From assembly GCA_016715065.1 (NCBI GenBank), contig JADKBN010000031.1:248001-312000 (forward strand): 64,000 bases of DNA, given 5' to 3'. A program made the position numbers and the translations under genes. This DNA is from Fibrobacterota bacterium. Lineage in GTDB: Bacteria; Fibrobacterota; Fibrobacteria; UBA5070. This document shows, piece after piece, positions 27,826 through 36,979 of the stretch (position 1 is its first letter; each line of letters begins with the position of its first letter). The notes beneath the pieces were generated by a model that did not search any database, was not told where the DNA came from, and saw only the letters and a list, made by a program, of their open reading frames with translations.

Positions 27826-27857
27826 AAAAAACCCTCCTCGCGCCATGGCAGGGAGGG
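27826..27857 (-). terminator. Terminator of the minus-strand lipoprotein gene
   Basis: On the minus strand CCCTCC...GGAGGG forms a stem with a GC-rich loop followed by TTTTTT (A-run 27826-27831 on the plus strand). It lies about 70 bases past the stop of the gene at 27924. Confidence 0.75.
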
Positions 27858-27923
27858 GTGATTGACTTCGGTTTCGAGTTTAACGAGAGCGGCCGAGAGC
27901 GGAGAAGGTGAACTCCGAGCGGC

Positions 27924-28633
27924 TCAGGGCTCCTCGGACAGAGTCTCCAGACAAAAATCGACAGGTACGTCCGTGAGGTTCTTGCCGGGCACCGTGATGG
28001 AAATATCCTTCAAGGCTTCCTTGTCGTAGGCCTTTCCGGTGGAAGGCGCCCAGCAAGTGGTGTTGAAGTCCGCCCACGGCACCATCCCCGATTCACCGGA
28101 AAGGGTGGCGCACCAACGTCCCGCGGCGGTCCCGGAATGATCTTGCAACTGGATGCGCAGCTCGGACCCGCCCGGATTTGCCACCTGGTAGCGGATTCCG
28201 CTTCCGGTGGGGGTGTACTGCAAAATGACGGGCTCCAGCGCTCCTGCCGCAGGCAACGCGTCCTGGTTGAGGTTGATTCCACCATCACCACGCCTCCATA
28301 GGCCGGATCCTTCCCCACGATCCCTTTGGCGCACAGACGCGTGTCGGCGGCTGTGATGGTGGTGAAATCTGCGGGTGCCACGGTGGAACCCGCACCTAGG
28401 CCTAGGCTCCAGGCATACCCCTTCCACAAACCGGAGGTGACGTACCCGCCGGTTCCCAGGCGCATGCCCGCGACCGGGAGCTTGATGGCCGTGTCGGGAG
28501 GCGAAATGACAGAATCTGGCTTTGCGACAGGAGAAGGGGAGGGGGAAGGTGCGACGGGATTTGTGTTGGAATCCGTGCAGGAAAGCACAGCAAGGGAGAG
28601 GGCGCAAAGGATGGAAGCATTTGAGGAGTGCAT
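27924..28633 (-). CDS. Lipoprotein with C-terminal carbohydrate-binding-like domain (one frameshift)
   Basis: The start ATG 28633 has GGAGG six bases upstream. The lipobox LAVLSCTD is followed by a Pro/Ser linker and then a domain of about 180 residues. The frame breaks at the CC pair 28279-28280 (a missing C on the plus strand); one extra base gives a continuous 236-residue protein. The C-terminal part has SGIRYQVANPGG, GRWCATLSG, WADFNTTCWAPSTGKAY, a VPGKN turn and the ending VDFCLE. This pattern resembles galactose-binding-like carbohydrate modules in Fibrobacter cell-wall-degrading proteins (family resemblance, not certain). A truncated relative lies at 32445. It is divergent from the fibro-slime genes. 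Confidence 0.65.
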
Positions 28634-28919
28634 GGCGAAGCCTCCGGAACGAAGTGGTTTTGTGGACGGCGCTGGGGTCCAAGACCTCGATGCCCGTCAT
28701 AGGATTTGGTTCCCTTCCGTGCCGCTTTGGTTCTCGGTTTTTTGCAGGTACCTTTCCGAGGGTTGAACTCGCCGCATCCTCCGCGAACATCCCCTTCATG
28801 GGTGGCGTTGTACAGTGATTTCGGAAATGGCCAACTCGGGCGGTGTGCAAGGAGGGTGGAAGTAACCATCTTTTCATGGAACAGGTAAATGCCGGAACGC
28901 ACTTCCGACGGAGCTTTCC

Positions 28920-30044
28920 ATGACTCACCCCGCATCGTGCTTCGCACATCGCCTACCGGCTTCTGGTCGATTCTGCCTGGGCTGGCTGGCCTTTCTCGGT
29001 GCGCTTGGCACAGCCCAAGGAGCCGGCAGGGAGAGTGCGGCGCTCGCACAAGACCTGAATTCCACCGAGTCGCTCACCGCTCGGCTGGAAGGCACTTTGT
29101 ACGACTACAAGATTCGGGACCTGCGTGGCCTGGACACGACCGTGTATTTCCCCTTCTCCGACCCGGTCGGAACGGGACCTATCGCAGGCTTGCTCGCCCC
29201 TCGATTGGACCGCGAGGGGCGCCCGGTCTGGAGTGGGAAAGCCATTTGCAGCCTCCAACTGGACAGCACCCGCCCCTGTGAACAACCCCACAACGCTCCG
29301 GACCGGTGGTTTGTCTCCCAGCCAAGTAGGAACCTCCCGATTCCGTTCGCGTTGACCTTGTCTGGCTCCTCCGAAACGTTGTTCAGCTACGCCGACAGCT
29401 TCTTTTTCCCCCTGGACACCTTCCGTGTTCTTCCAGGAACCTCGACGGACAATCCTTTCTTCGACCAGCAGCTGGGTCAGAACATGGCAAACCACAACTT
29501 CGGGTTTTGCATGGAGCTGCACGGAATGGTCGAGCCGACCGCAGGTGGAAAGATTTCGATCACAGCCGACGACGACACCTGGGTGTTCTTGGACAGCATG
29601 CTCGTTGTGGACATGGGAGGGCACCATCCCTCGCAGTCCCAGATGGCTCCGCTGGAGCCTCCTTCGGCCCCCAACAGCACTCTCGTTTCCCTGGACATCT
29701 TCCACTGCGACCGTTTGACCGACGAATCCCTGTTCGCATTGTCCATCGATGGCTCGATCCATCCGGCGGGTCCGGTCGAGCCAAAACCGCCCACCTCCGC
29801 ACTCGTTGCGCACGACATGTCCAGGAAGGCGCTCCGCCTCCATGCCATCGCCAAGACCCTTTCCGTTGTCGCTCCCGCAGGCCAAGCCTGGAGCCTGGAA
29901 CTGCGCGGCTTGGATGGCCGATTGCAGCGATCGATCACGGGAACAGGAACCGCCATGGTGTCGCTGACAAATTCCGGCGTCACGGTGGCGATGCTGCGAA
30001 GCGGCGGCAAAACCATCACGGGACGAGTCGTCTTGGCGAAGTGA
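28920..30044 (+). CDS. Fibro-slime domain secreted protein
   Basis: A 374-residue protein with an N-terminal signal peptide (ending near LGTAQGA). The fibro-slime domain spans most of it, with NHNFGFCMELHG, ITADDDTWVFLD, LVVDMGGHH and LDIFHCDR. This domain, PA14-like in its DDDTWVF core, is typical of Fibrobacterota surface and cellulose-binding proteins. A 70-residue C-terminal tail (SVVAPAGQAWSLELRGLDG... TITGRVVLAK) is shared with the next gene and looks like a sorting domain. GGAG precedes the start. It is probably an adhesin acting on cellulose or other cells. Confidence 0.9.
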   Translation: MTHPASCFAHRLPASGRFCLGWLAFLGALGTAQGAGRESAALAQDLNSTESLTARLEGTLYDYKIRDLRGLDTTVYFPFSDPVGTGPIAGLLAPRLDREGRPVWSGKAICSLQLDSTRPCEQPHNAPDRWFVSQPSRNLPIPFALTLSGSSETLFSYADSFFFPLDTFRVLPGTSTDNPFFDQQLGQNMANHNFGFCMELHGMVEPTAGGKISITADDDTWVFLDSMLVVDMGGHHPSQSQMAPLEPPSAPNSTLVSLDIFHCDRLTDESLFALSIDGSIHPAGPVEPKPPTSALVAHDMSRKALRLHAIAKTLSVVAPAGQAWSLELRGLDGRLQRSITGTGTAMVSLTNSGVTVAMLRSGGKTITGRVVLAK

Positions 30045-30147
30045 GAGACACCAGTGCCCGGTCCCGATGGCGTCTTTCCGCCAGGAAGCCCACCTTTCAA
30101 ATTTTGATCATTCCCTCCCATTCCATCTTCCATAAGAATCCCCGACC

Positions 30148-32442
30148 ATGACGCAATTGCGCAATCCTCGCTCCCTTCGAAGCATCCTCCCCACCGCGCT
30201 CTTCGGGTTGGCAAGCCTGGGTTCGGCCCACGCAGCCGTTCCCAAAACCTTGATGGTCCTGGTGGACTTCTGGGGCCAGCGCAACCAGATGGACACCATC
30301 GTCAATTTGAAGGTGTTCCAACCAGCCACTGAAATCAAAATGGTCGATGGCCAGACACCTCCCGATCCAGCGCTCACGAACGCCTACGTGAACGAGAAAT
30401 TCGCCTGGTGGTACTCATTGCCGAACTTTCTGGCCGACGATTACCAGAAAGGACGAATTCGCATCAACACGCGATATCAACGAGGCTGGCTCCAGAACGA
30501 TTCCAACTATCGCGCCAAGGCCGGGGATACCATCTTTTTCCCGGACACGCAGACGACGTTCACCTATTGGAACATGCGGTCCGGTGCGAATACCACGGTC
30601 ATTCTAGCCACCGTCGCACCGAAATTTTTCGTGTTCCCCGACACCGCGTCCTACCGTGGCCCGAAGTTCTACTACTCCGCAGGAAACAGCGAGACGGAAA
30701 TCTTGAACTCGCGCGCGATCACCAGCTCAAACGAGGTTTTGCCTGGCCGCATCGACAGCTGTATCGATCTCTTCAGCACAGACACCATTTGGATCCGCTG
30801 GGGAACCGCGACGAATCCACCTGGCCAAGGCCCGCTCGCAAACGACATGAAATGTTTCGATCACAATCCGTTCAATCCGTCTCGCGGAACCCTCGCGGTG
30901 TTCGCGCCCTGGTCGAAGGCCGCAGGTTGGGCGGTGGTCAATGGGATCGATCAACCTCTTCGGACAAGCGGAAGACCAGGCTGGCTGCAGACGGACATCT
31001 GGTCCCTTCCGAGCGACGCATCCGAAGCGGTGGTCAAATTCCGGTTCGAACGCTTCAATGGGAAAGCCAAATCCATTGTTTCCACGGACAACTTCAAGCT
31101 CCTCTACTCCGGCGCCACCGTCTCCAACCACATCATGCCCACCATGGGCACCCATGCCGGATTCACCGAAAGACTGCTGCGGGATTCCGTTGTGTTCGCA
31201 TGGACAAATCCTTGGAAATCGAGCTTCGCACGGCTTCATTTCGGAGGAGATGAACGCTTGGACGGAATTTGGCATCCCGAAGGCTGGTACACGGCCACGA
31301 TCTGGGGCCGACCGACCAAAGCCGGACTCGTTTCCAGCGCGGAGGATTCCACCACCGCGATGCTCGACATCGGCGCTGGAACGCCGGGAACCCTCGACAC
31401 CATCTGGCTGACAACCAGACCGACATCCGAATTCAAGATCCGCTTGGAAGGAAATGCCTACGATTACTTGCTGGGAAATCGCACCTTGAGCCCGGCGCTC
31501 AAAGTCGGGCCACCGGATTCATCCGCGTATTTCCCGTTTTCCCAATCCACGAATTCCTACCTCGTCGACGGACTTGTGGAACCTCGACTGGGACCCGACG
31601 GAAAACCCAGGTGGACCAAACGGGGGATCTGCGGTTCGGGAATTCCCGACACCACCGCAGGCTGCAAGGATTCAGCGAACAGCCCGGACAAATGGTTTGG
31701 ACCCGTCACACGAGCTGGCAAGAGCATGAACGCAAGCTTTCCGATTTCCCTCGAACTGTCGACGGTCATGGCTGGCGCACTCGCTTACAACGACAGTCTG
31801 TTTTTCCCGTTGGACTCATTCACGACGCTTCCGGGAACCGCTCGGCCCAATCCATTCAACGACTCCCTGCTGGGAACGGACCTCAAAAAACACAATTTCG
31901 GCTTCTGCATCGAACTTCACGGCGAGGCCAACATCGGGGTGGAGAGCAGGTTCACGGTGACTTCCGACGACGACACATGGATCTTCGTCGACAGCCAATT
32001 GGTCGTGGATCTTGGCGGACAACACGACCCGATCACCAGATCGGTTTCGTTCAACAACCTCCGCAGGCCGGCACCGCCAGTGGTCTCCCTCGACGTGTTC
32101 CATTGCGATCGCCAACGCGGCAAATCCAGCCTGTTCCTCTCCATGAATTTTCCGGTCTATCCGGTAGGATCCATCAAAATCCAGCCTCGGGTCTCCTCGC
32201 TTCGCCCGGGGGCCTCAACGAAAACTCTGCTTTCCCTCCAATCCCGTTCGAACGTGCTCTCGATCACCGCACCCGCAGGCCAAACCTGGAAGCTGGAACT
32301 TCGCGGGTTGGACGGCAAGCTGCACCAATCGATCACCGGCACCGGCCCCACCATGGTCACATTGACAATTTCCGGCGTCAGCATCGCATTGCTGCGCAGC
32401 GGGACCGAAACCATCCGAGGAAGGTTCGTCTCGGCGAGGTAG
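30148..32442 (+). CDS. Large fibro-slime domain secreted protein
   Basis: A 764-residue protein with a signal peptide ending in SAHA. The first 420 residues form an extra region of beta-rich modules (starting VPKTLMVLVDFWGQRNQMDT) not present in its shorter neighbour. The fibro-slime domain follows, with KHNFGFCIELHG, SDDDTWIFVDSQLVVDLGG and LDVFHCDR. The C-terminal tail (SITAPAGQTWKLELRGLDG...) aligns with that of the 374-residue protein. It lies about 100 bases downstream and is probably co-transcribed. Likely role: surface adhesion to plant polymer. Confidence 0.9.
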   Translation: MTQLRNPRSLRSILPTALFGLASLGSAHAAVPKTLMVLVDFWGQRNQMDTIVNLKVFQPATEIKMVDGQTPPDPALTNAYVNEKFAWWYSLPNFLADDYQKGRIRINTRYQRGWLQNDSNYRAKAGDTIFFPDTQTTFTYWNMRSGANTTVILATVAPKFFVFPDTASYRGPKFYYSAGNSETEILNSRAITSSNEVLPGRIDSCIDLFSTDTIWIRWGTATNPPGQGPLANDMKCFDHNPFNPSRGTLAVFAPWSKAAGWAVVNGIDQPLRTSGRPGWLQTDIWSLPSDASEAVVKFRFERFNGKAKSIVSTDNFKLLYSGATVSNHIMPTMGTHAGFTERLLRDSVVFAWTNPWKSSFARLHFGGDERLDGIWHPEGWYTATIWGRPTKAGLVSSAEDSTTAMLDIGAGTPGTLDTIWLTTRPTSEFKIRLEGNAYDYLLGNRTLSPALKVGPPDSSAYFPFSQSTNSYLVDGLVEPRLGPDGKPRWTKRGICGSGIPDTTAGCKDSANSPDKWFGPVTRAGKSMNASFPISLELSTVMAGALAYNDSLFFPLDSFTTLPGTARPNPFNDSLLGTDLKKHNFGFCIELHGEANIGVESRFTVTSDDDTWIFVDSQLVVDLGGQHDPITRSVSFNNLRRPAPPVVSLDVFHCDRQRGKSSLFLSMNFPVYPVGSIKIQPRVSSLRPGASTKTLLSLQSRSNVLSITAPAGQTWKLELRGLDGKLHQSITGTGPTMVTLTISGVSIALLRSGTETIRGRFVSAR

Positions 32443-32444
32443 AA

Positions 32445-32895
32445 CTACGGCGCCTCGGCGAGATCTTCCAGACAGAAATCGACCGAGACGTCCTGGACAT
32501 CCTTGCCGGGAACCACGACCCCGATGTTCGTCAGCGTTTGGTGGCCGTAGACCGTGCCGGTGGCGGGAGCCCAGCATTTGTGTTGAATTCGGACCAGGGA
32601 ATGGTTCCGGAAGTCCGGCCCGCGAGACTCGCGCACCAACGGCCCGTCGCCAGGCCCGATCGATCCTGGATCTGGATCCGCAGATCGGATCCTGCCGGAT
32701 TGGAACCCTGGAAACGGACGCCGCTTCCACTGGGGGAGTACTCCTGGATCGCTGGCTCCAGGGATCCTGCCGGGGGCAGGGTCTCCTGGCTGAGGTTCAT
32801 CCCCAAAAGATGGCAAGCAATGGCGTGGTTGGGGAGTCGTTCGCCAGATCGCAACGGCTACAGGCCCCATTACCGGTCTCTCATGGAACCGGAAT
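32445..32895 (-). pseudogene. Truncated relative of the 27924 lipoprotein domain
   Basis: Minus-strand segments encode NLSQETLPPAGSLEP, SGVRFQGSNPAGSDLRI, TGRWCASLAG and, in another frame, CWAPATGTVYGHQTLTN ending in VDFCLEDL. These align with the C-terminal domain of the lipoprotein at 27924. One base is missing in the AAA run near the CW motif and another in the G4 run before the NLSQ segment. No signal peptide or start can be found upstream, so even after repair it is 5'-truncated. It converges two bases from the large fibro-slime gene. Confidence 0.7.
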
Positions 32896-32900
32896 CGAAC

Positions 32901-33329
32901 CTACGGGCAATCGCAACCCAGCGCTTTGCCCTTCTTTTCCGTGAGCACCCAGGTGTCGTAGCCCCATTTGTAATACAGGCAAAGGTCAGCACCCTGGTAC
33001 TGGCCAAAACGAAAACGAAACGCCGTCGCAGGCTTCTTGTGGAAGCGGATGCGAACGGAATGCTTCGTGTCCAGCGAGAGAGAATCGATCCACTGTGCGA
33101 CTTTGGCGCCCACCGGCACAGGGTCTCGGCTGTCGATGGCCACTTGGTATTCGGTCCCGTTCAGTGCCGGATGAGGTTTGTCACCGTCCGGATAGATCGC
33201 CGCGCCGATCGACCGGTAAGGACCTTCAGTGACTGCCTCAGGAAGATGCGCCACGCAGACGTGCCCAAAATTCTGGGGCAATTCTGCCATGGCCAACGCC
33301 ATCACGGACCAAGCAAGGCAGGGGCTCAT
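32901..33329 (-). CDS. Small secreted protein of unknown function
   Basis: A 142-residue protein with GGAGGT five bases before the ATG and a short signal peptide (PCLAWSVMALAMA). The mature part has several tryptophans and paired cysteines at the end (GCDCP). No family is recognised. It sits just upstream of the truncated domain at 32445 and could have been the partner of that domain. Confidence 0.65.
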   Translation of the reverse strand: MSPCLAWSVMALAMAELPQNFGHVCVAHLPEAVTEGPYRSIGAAIYPDGDKPHPALNGTEYQVAIDSRDPVPVGAKVAQWIDSLSLDTKHSVRIRFHKKPATAFRFRFGQYQGADLCLYYKWGYDTWVLTEKKGKALGCDCP

Positions 33330-33433
33330 CGAGGACCTCCAATCGGAAGGAGTGACTCCATGAATCTAGCCTCCCCACACGCCATGACGGGGATGTGCAT
33401 TATAAGGCGGTGGATGGTTCTATGATTGACGTC

Positions 33434-35002
33434 ATGACCCGTTCCCGTACCGTCTCGCCACTCTTGCGAACCGCCTCCTTGGCCGTCACCCTCCTTGGCT
33501 TGAGCCAGGGGGCGCAGGCCCGAGGATTCTATCTGGATTCATCGCGTCCGGACAATTCCGGCGATGGCAGAACCCCGCAAACCGCCTGGAAGGATTTTGG
33601 CGGAATGTCCGATGTGAGACTCGCGCCAGGGGACACGTTTTATCTGGAACGAGGTTCGGTTTGGACCGACGTCCGCGGCTTCCTCCCCCAAGTCGGAACC
33701 AAATCGGAACCCTTCGTGGTCACCGCCCATGGAGATCCAGCCAAACCTTTGCCAAAAATCGTCTCCTCCGACTCCAACTATGCGCTGGGCTTGGCGGCGA
33801 GCCATCTGGTCCTGGAGAAGTTGGCGATTTCCGGCAACAACGCCAAGTGCATCGTCAACGCGACCGGCCGGATCACCGACATCACCTTGCAGGAATTGGA
33901 GATCTCCGACTGCCGAGAGGGCATCAACCTGACCGTGGTGGACAGCGTTCTGGTCCGCAACAACAAGTTCTCCAACATCCGCTTCGGCAAAGACCGCGTG
34001 GGAGCCATCGGGATCACCCTGAGCATCGCCGCCCATGCAAGGATCCTGGACAACGAATTTCGCGACTGCATAGACGGCAAAGGCGCGACCGAGGGCGGCG
34101 GGGCCATCCACTTGTTCCGCTACAACCGCGACATCGAAATCGCCGGGAACCGGGCCTTGCGCACCGCGGGTTTCCTGAAACTGTGGGGACTTCATGGGGA
34201 TCTCGATTCGATGGCGGGAGTCTATGTGCACCACAACATCGCCATGGAAACCCAACATTTCGCCTGGTCCGACGCGCAGACCCCACAAGACGACCCCGCC
34301 GAATGGGCGGTCGCCTTCCGCGATGTCTTTTTCGACCACAACACCATGATCCAGAACCACCGCTCGGGAAGATTCGCCATCGGTGTCAGCACTCCCCTGT
34401 CCGATTCCACCCGCATGCGCGTGCGCGACAACCTGTTCACGGGCGACAGCCTGATGGAATTCCTCCACGAAGGGCCGTTCTCCCGAGGCACGAACCTGTT
34501 CTGGTCGTCCGCGGCCGGATCCAACTACCCGTCGCCAAAGCTCGCGACGGATCTTGTCGTAGATCCATTGCTGATCCCCGACACGGCCACCATCTCCTAT
34601 TCGCTGGGCGCGACCAGCCCGGCCAAGCGCGCAGGTGCACTGTATGCGTACCCGGGAAGTACCGTGGCCAGATGGACACCGCCTTCCGCCAGCGCGCACC
34701 CGGATCTGGGCGCATTGGACGCTCCCGTGTCGACACTTGCCGCCTCCCTGCCCAAACGTTCGGCTCTGAAGGCTCGGCACACCGCCAACGGCATTGTGGT
34801 CGAGGGAATCCCCGCCAACCAGGCGACCCCACGCTTTCTGGCATCGACCACGGATGGCCGGATCTTGTCGATCACTTCGGCGGAGTCCACCCAAGGCGCC
34901 TGGCGTTTGGCCTTTACCGCCTTGCCCACCGGTACCCCCGTTTTCCTGCGCATCCAATCCAGCACCAGGGAAGAAACCCTGGTGCTGGTCAACGCGCGGT
35001 AG
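33434..35002 (+). CDS. Secreted right-handed parallel beta-helix protein
   Basis: About 522 residues from ATG 33434 (an ATG at 33422 is also possible). The signal peptide ends near GAQARG. The mature start FYLDSSRPDNSGDGRTPQTA, followed by APGDTFYLERG, is typical of beta-helix proteins related to polysaccharide lyases and glycosidases. Repeated turns such as LVLEKLAISGNN, VLVRNNKFSNIRFG and ARILDNEFRDC mark the helix. The last 80 residues form a separate beta domain (STTDGRILSITSAEST... ETLVLVNAR) similar to type IX-like sorting tails (inference). It probably acts on a plant or surface polysaccharide; the catalytic residues are not identifiable. Confidence 0.78.
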   Translation: MTRSRTVSPLLRTASLAVTLLGLSQGAQARGFYLDSSRPDNSGDGRTPQTAWKDFGGMSDVRLAPGDTFYLERGSVWTDVRGFLPQVGTKSEPFVVTAHGDPAKPLPKIVSSDSNYALGLAASHLVLEKLAISGNNAKCIVNATGRITDITLQELEISDCREGINLTVVDSVLVRNNKFSNIRFGKDRVGAIGITLSIAAHARILDNEFRDCIDGKGATEGGGAIHLFRYNRDIEIAGNRALRTAGFLKLWGLHGDLDSMAGVYVHHNIAMETQHFAWSDAQTPQDDPAEWAVAFRDVFFDHNTMIQNHRSGRFAIGVSTPLSDSTRMRVRDNLFTGDSLMEFLHEGPFSRGTNLFWSSAAGSNYPSPKLATDLVVDPLLIPDTATISYSLGATSPAKRAGALYAYPGSTVARWTPPSASAHPDLGALDAPVSTLAASLPKRSALKARHTANGIVVEGIPANQATPRFLASTTDGRILSITSAESTQGAWRLAFTALPTGTPVFLRIQSSTREETLVLVNAR

Positions 35003-35005
35003 GAG

Positions 35006-36133
35006 TCACATCCTGTCTTCCATCATGGACAGGATCGGGTAGACGCTGTTGTAGTGCTTCTGTACGAACATGGCGCGCGACTCCTCGAACAGCTTCGCGC
35101 CCAGCTCGTCGACGATGGGAAACAGCACCCGTTCGCATTCGCAGAGCTTGGGCGAGATCCCGTTGACGGTTCCTGTCAGATGCCAGTTCTGGCAGGCGCA
35201 CTTGTTGTTGCAGCGAGGGTGGTAGACGCAGGAGAGGCAAGCTTTCTCGGCTTCGCGCGATTGCAGATACAGCCTTTCCTGCACCGCCGCATCGATTCCT
35301 TCCAAGACGTTCCCGATGCGCCAATCGGTGTTGGACACGCCATCCTTCACGAACTGCGAACAGGGGTAGATGTCCCCTTGCGGCGAGATGGAGACCTGGC
35401 GCTTGCCCAGATGGCACTGGTAGCACGCGATGCGATCCTGCTTGATGTGCGTGGCGAGCTTCATCTCGAAGGGCGAGAAGTAGAACTTGCGTTCTTCGCG
35501 GATGTAACGCTCATAAAGCTTGGCGATCTTGTGGTACTGCTTTTCCAAGCGGGCCACATCGGCGTCGGTCCAATCGCCAGAGTAGTCCAGGGACGCCACC
35601 ACATAGCGGAATCCCCGTTCCACCAGCCAGGCAAACGAATCCGTGTAGTGATCCAAGGTGGCGGGGCCCACCGTCATCAACGCCTTGGCGTAGGGCTGCG
35701 ATGCCAGCAGAAGGTCGATTTTGGGCTGGAGCACATCGAAGGAGGGATCACCCGACTTGAATCGCCGGAATTTGTCGTGTGCGGACTTCACCCCGTCCAG
35801 GCTGAGGGCGATCTCGACGCGGTGCTCGCGCGCCCAGGCCACGAAGGACTCGTCCAAAAGCGTCCCGTTGGTGGTCAGCTTGTGGTGGGCGTACCAGCCA
35901 TTCTCCTTCTGGATCCCCTCCACCTGCGCCACCCCTTGCTGGATCAGATCCTTGCGCAACAGCGGCTCGCCCCCGAAGTAGATCAGACCCGTGTTGGGAG
36001 GGAAGGTCCTGGCGACGTATTCGATCGCCTGGCGCAGCGTATCGGAGTCCATGTCGTGGCGGACCCGGGGCGGCGAATAGCAGTAGGCGCAATCGAAGTT
36101 GCATCCGGAGGTGAGGTGCAAGGTGACGTGCAT
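35006..36133 (-). CDS. Radical SAM/SPASM-type enzyme
   Basis: A 375-residue protein. The radical SAM cluster motif CNFDCAYC has cysteines at residues 11, 15 and 18. A GGEPLLRKDL motif, TTNGTLLDE and a SLDG motif follow, all typical of the SPASM branch. The C-terminal third is cysteine-rich (CSQF, CLSCVYHPRCNNKCACQNW, CEC), matching auxiliary iron-sulfur clusters. SPASM enzymes usually modify peptides or proteins. The start codon overlaps the stop of the upstream lipoprotein gene (TGATG), so that lipoprotein is a likely partner or substrate. It ends the minus-strand operon that begins with the lyase and hydF. Confidence 0.9.
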   Translation of the reverse strand: MHVTLHLTSGCNFDCAYCYSPPRVRHDMDSDTLRQAIEYVARTFPPNTGLIYFGGEPLLRKDLIQQGVAQVEGIQKENGWYAHHKLTTNGTLLDESFVAWAREHRVEIALSLDGVKSAHDKFRRFKSGDPSFDVLQPKIDLLLASQPYAKALMTVGPATLDHYTDSFAWLVERGFRYVVASLDYSGDWTDADVARLEKQYHKIAKLYERYIREERKFYFSPFEMKLATHIKQDRIACYQCHLGKRQVSISPQGDIYPCSQFVKDGVSNTDWRIGNVLEGIDAAVQERLYLQSREAEKACLSCVYHPRCNNKCACQNWHLTGTVNGISPKLCECERVLFPIVDELGAKLFEESRAMFVQKHYNSVYPILSMMEDRM

Positions 36134-36945
36134 CAGTCCAGCACCTTCTCGCGCTTGACCCACTCGAGGAAGTCTTGGACCTGGGCCAGAAGAAGTTCGC
36201 GAGCGATCGCTTCCGTAGGCTTCTCCTTGTTCTGCCATTGCTCTTTGTACATGTGGGGCAACGGCTCGTAGAACACGGCCGCATCGTATTTGCCCGAATC
36301 CGTCAACGCCTTCTGGAGCAGTTCGGCGCCGCGCTTGGGATCGAAGAAATCCATGCAACCCACTTCGCCGGAATGGAAGGCGCAGACGTCCTCGTGCGAG
36401 ACATATTCGATCACGAACTTCTTCTCGCGCACGATGCCGTCCATGCGGATCACCGCCTTCTCGAAATAGATGGAATCTTCGTCCGGATAATCCTCGCGCT
36501 GCGTCGTCTTGCGGACATCGAAATCGATAGCCGGCGCATCGATCCGTTCCATGTGGATCCCTTCCTTGGCCAGCTCCGTGGCGATCAGCCGCATGGCTTC
36601 TTCTTCCGAAAGGAATACCGGAGGGGACATGGCCATGCAACCCGTGGACCCGCTTCCCTCGCCGTGGGCGAAGATGGGAGCGACCTTGACCGCCGGATGC
36701 GCCCTGCGCTTGGAAGTTCCAGTCGCCTCGTCCGCAATCACCGCTGGTTGTTTCGCGTGATCCGAGGGTTCGGACTTGCATCCACCCAGACCCGCCATCA
36801 CAAAGGCGGTCAGGGCGGGCCCCACCACCTTGTTGTGGCGCCATCGCGACGGGATGTAACGCAAGAACAATTCGGGGTGGGTGGCGAACCTGGTTTCGGT
36901 GGGGTACCGAGGAGCCGCCGGGGAGGTCACGGGACGGATCTGCAT
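36133..36945 (-). CDS. Lipoprotein with GxGxxGC motif, coupled to the radical SAM enzyme
   Basis: A 270-residue protein with an N-terminal charged stretch, a hydrophobic segment and lipobox MAGLGGC. After a linker comes GEGSGSTGCMAMSPPVFLSE, a strongly patterned Gly/Cys motif, then a roughly 150-residue alpha/beta domain with more cysteines (DVCAFHSGEVGCMDFF). The start is 34 bases after the end of hydG and the stop overlaps the radical SAM start. I recall similar motifs near radical SAM genes elsewhere but cannot name the family. It may be the modified substrate, or an envelope protein whose cysteines receive a cluster (inference). Confidence 0.65.
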   Translation of the reverse strand: MQIRPVTSPAAPRYPTETRFATHPELFLRYIPSRWRHNKVVGPALTAFVMAGLGGCKSEPSDHAKQPAVIADEATGTSKRRAHPAVKVAPIFAHGEGSGSTGCMAMSPPVFLSEEEAMRLIATELAKEGIHMERIDAPAIDFDVRKTTQREDYPDEDSIYFEKAVIRMDGIVREKKFVIEYVSHEDVCAFHSGEVGCMDFFDPKRGAELLQKALTDSGKYDAAVFYEPLPHMYKEQWQNKEKPTEAIARELLLAQVQDFLEWVKREKVLD

Positions 36946-36979
36946 GGTGCGGAAGATAACTACCGCTGTGCCGATCCCC

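Noticed and set aside
27924..28949. A long minus-strand frame beginning at 28949 as the lipoprotein start
   Set aside because: It overlaps the divergent fibro-slime start and lacks a signal peptide; the signal peptide and GGAGG support ATG 28633 with one frameshift.
32875..32905. Minus-strand GGTTCGATTCC resembling a tRNA T-arm, possible attachment site
   Set aside because: The flanking bases do not form a T-stem or acceptor stem, and the upstream part is the end of a protein gene. No tRNA can be folded.
31269..33425. A 718-codon plus-strand open frame
   Set aside because: It lies in a shifted frame across the large fibro-slime gene and the genes after it. No domain, signal peptide or start signal; a shadow of coding sequence.
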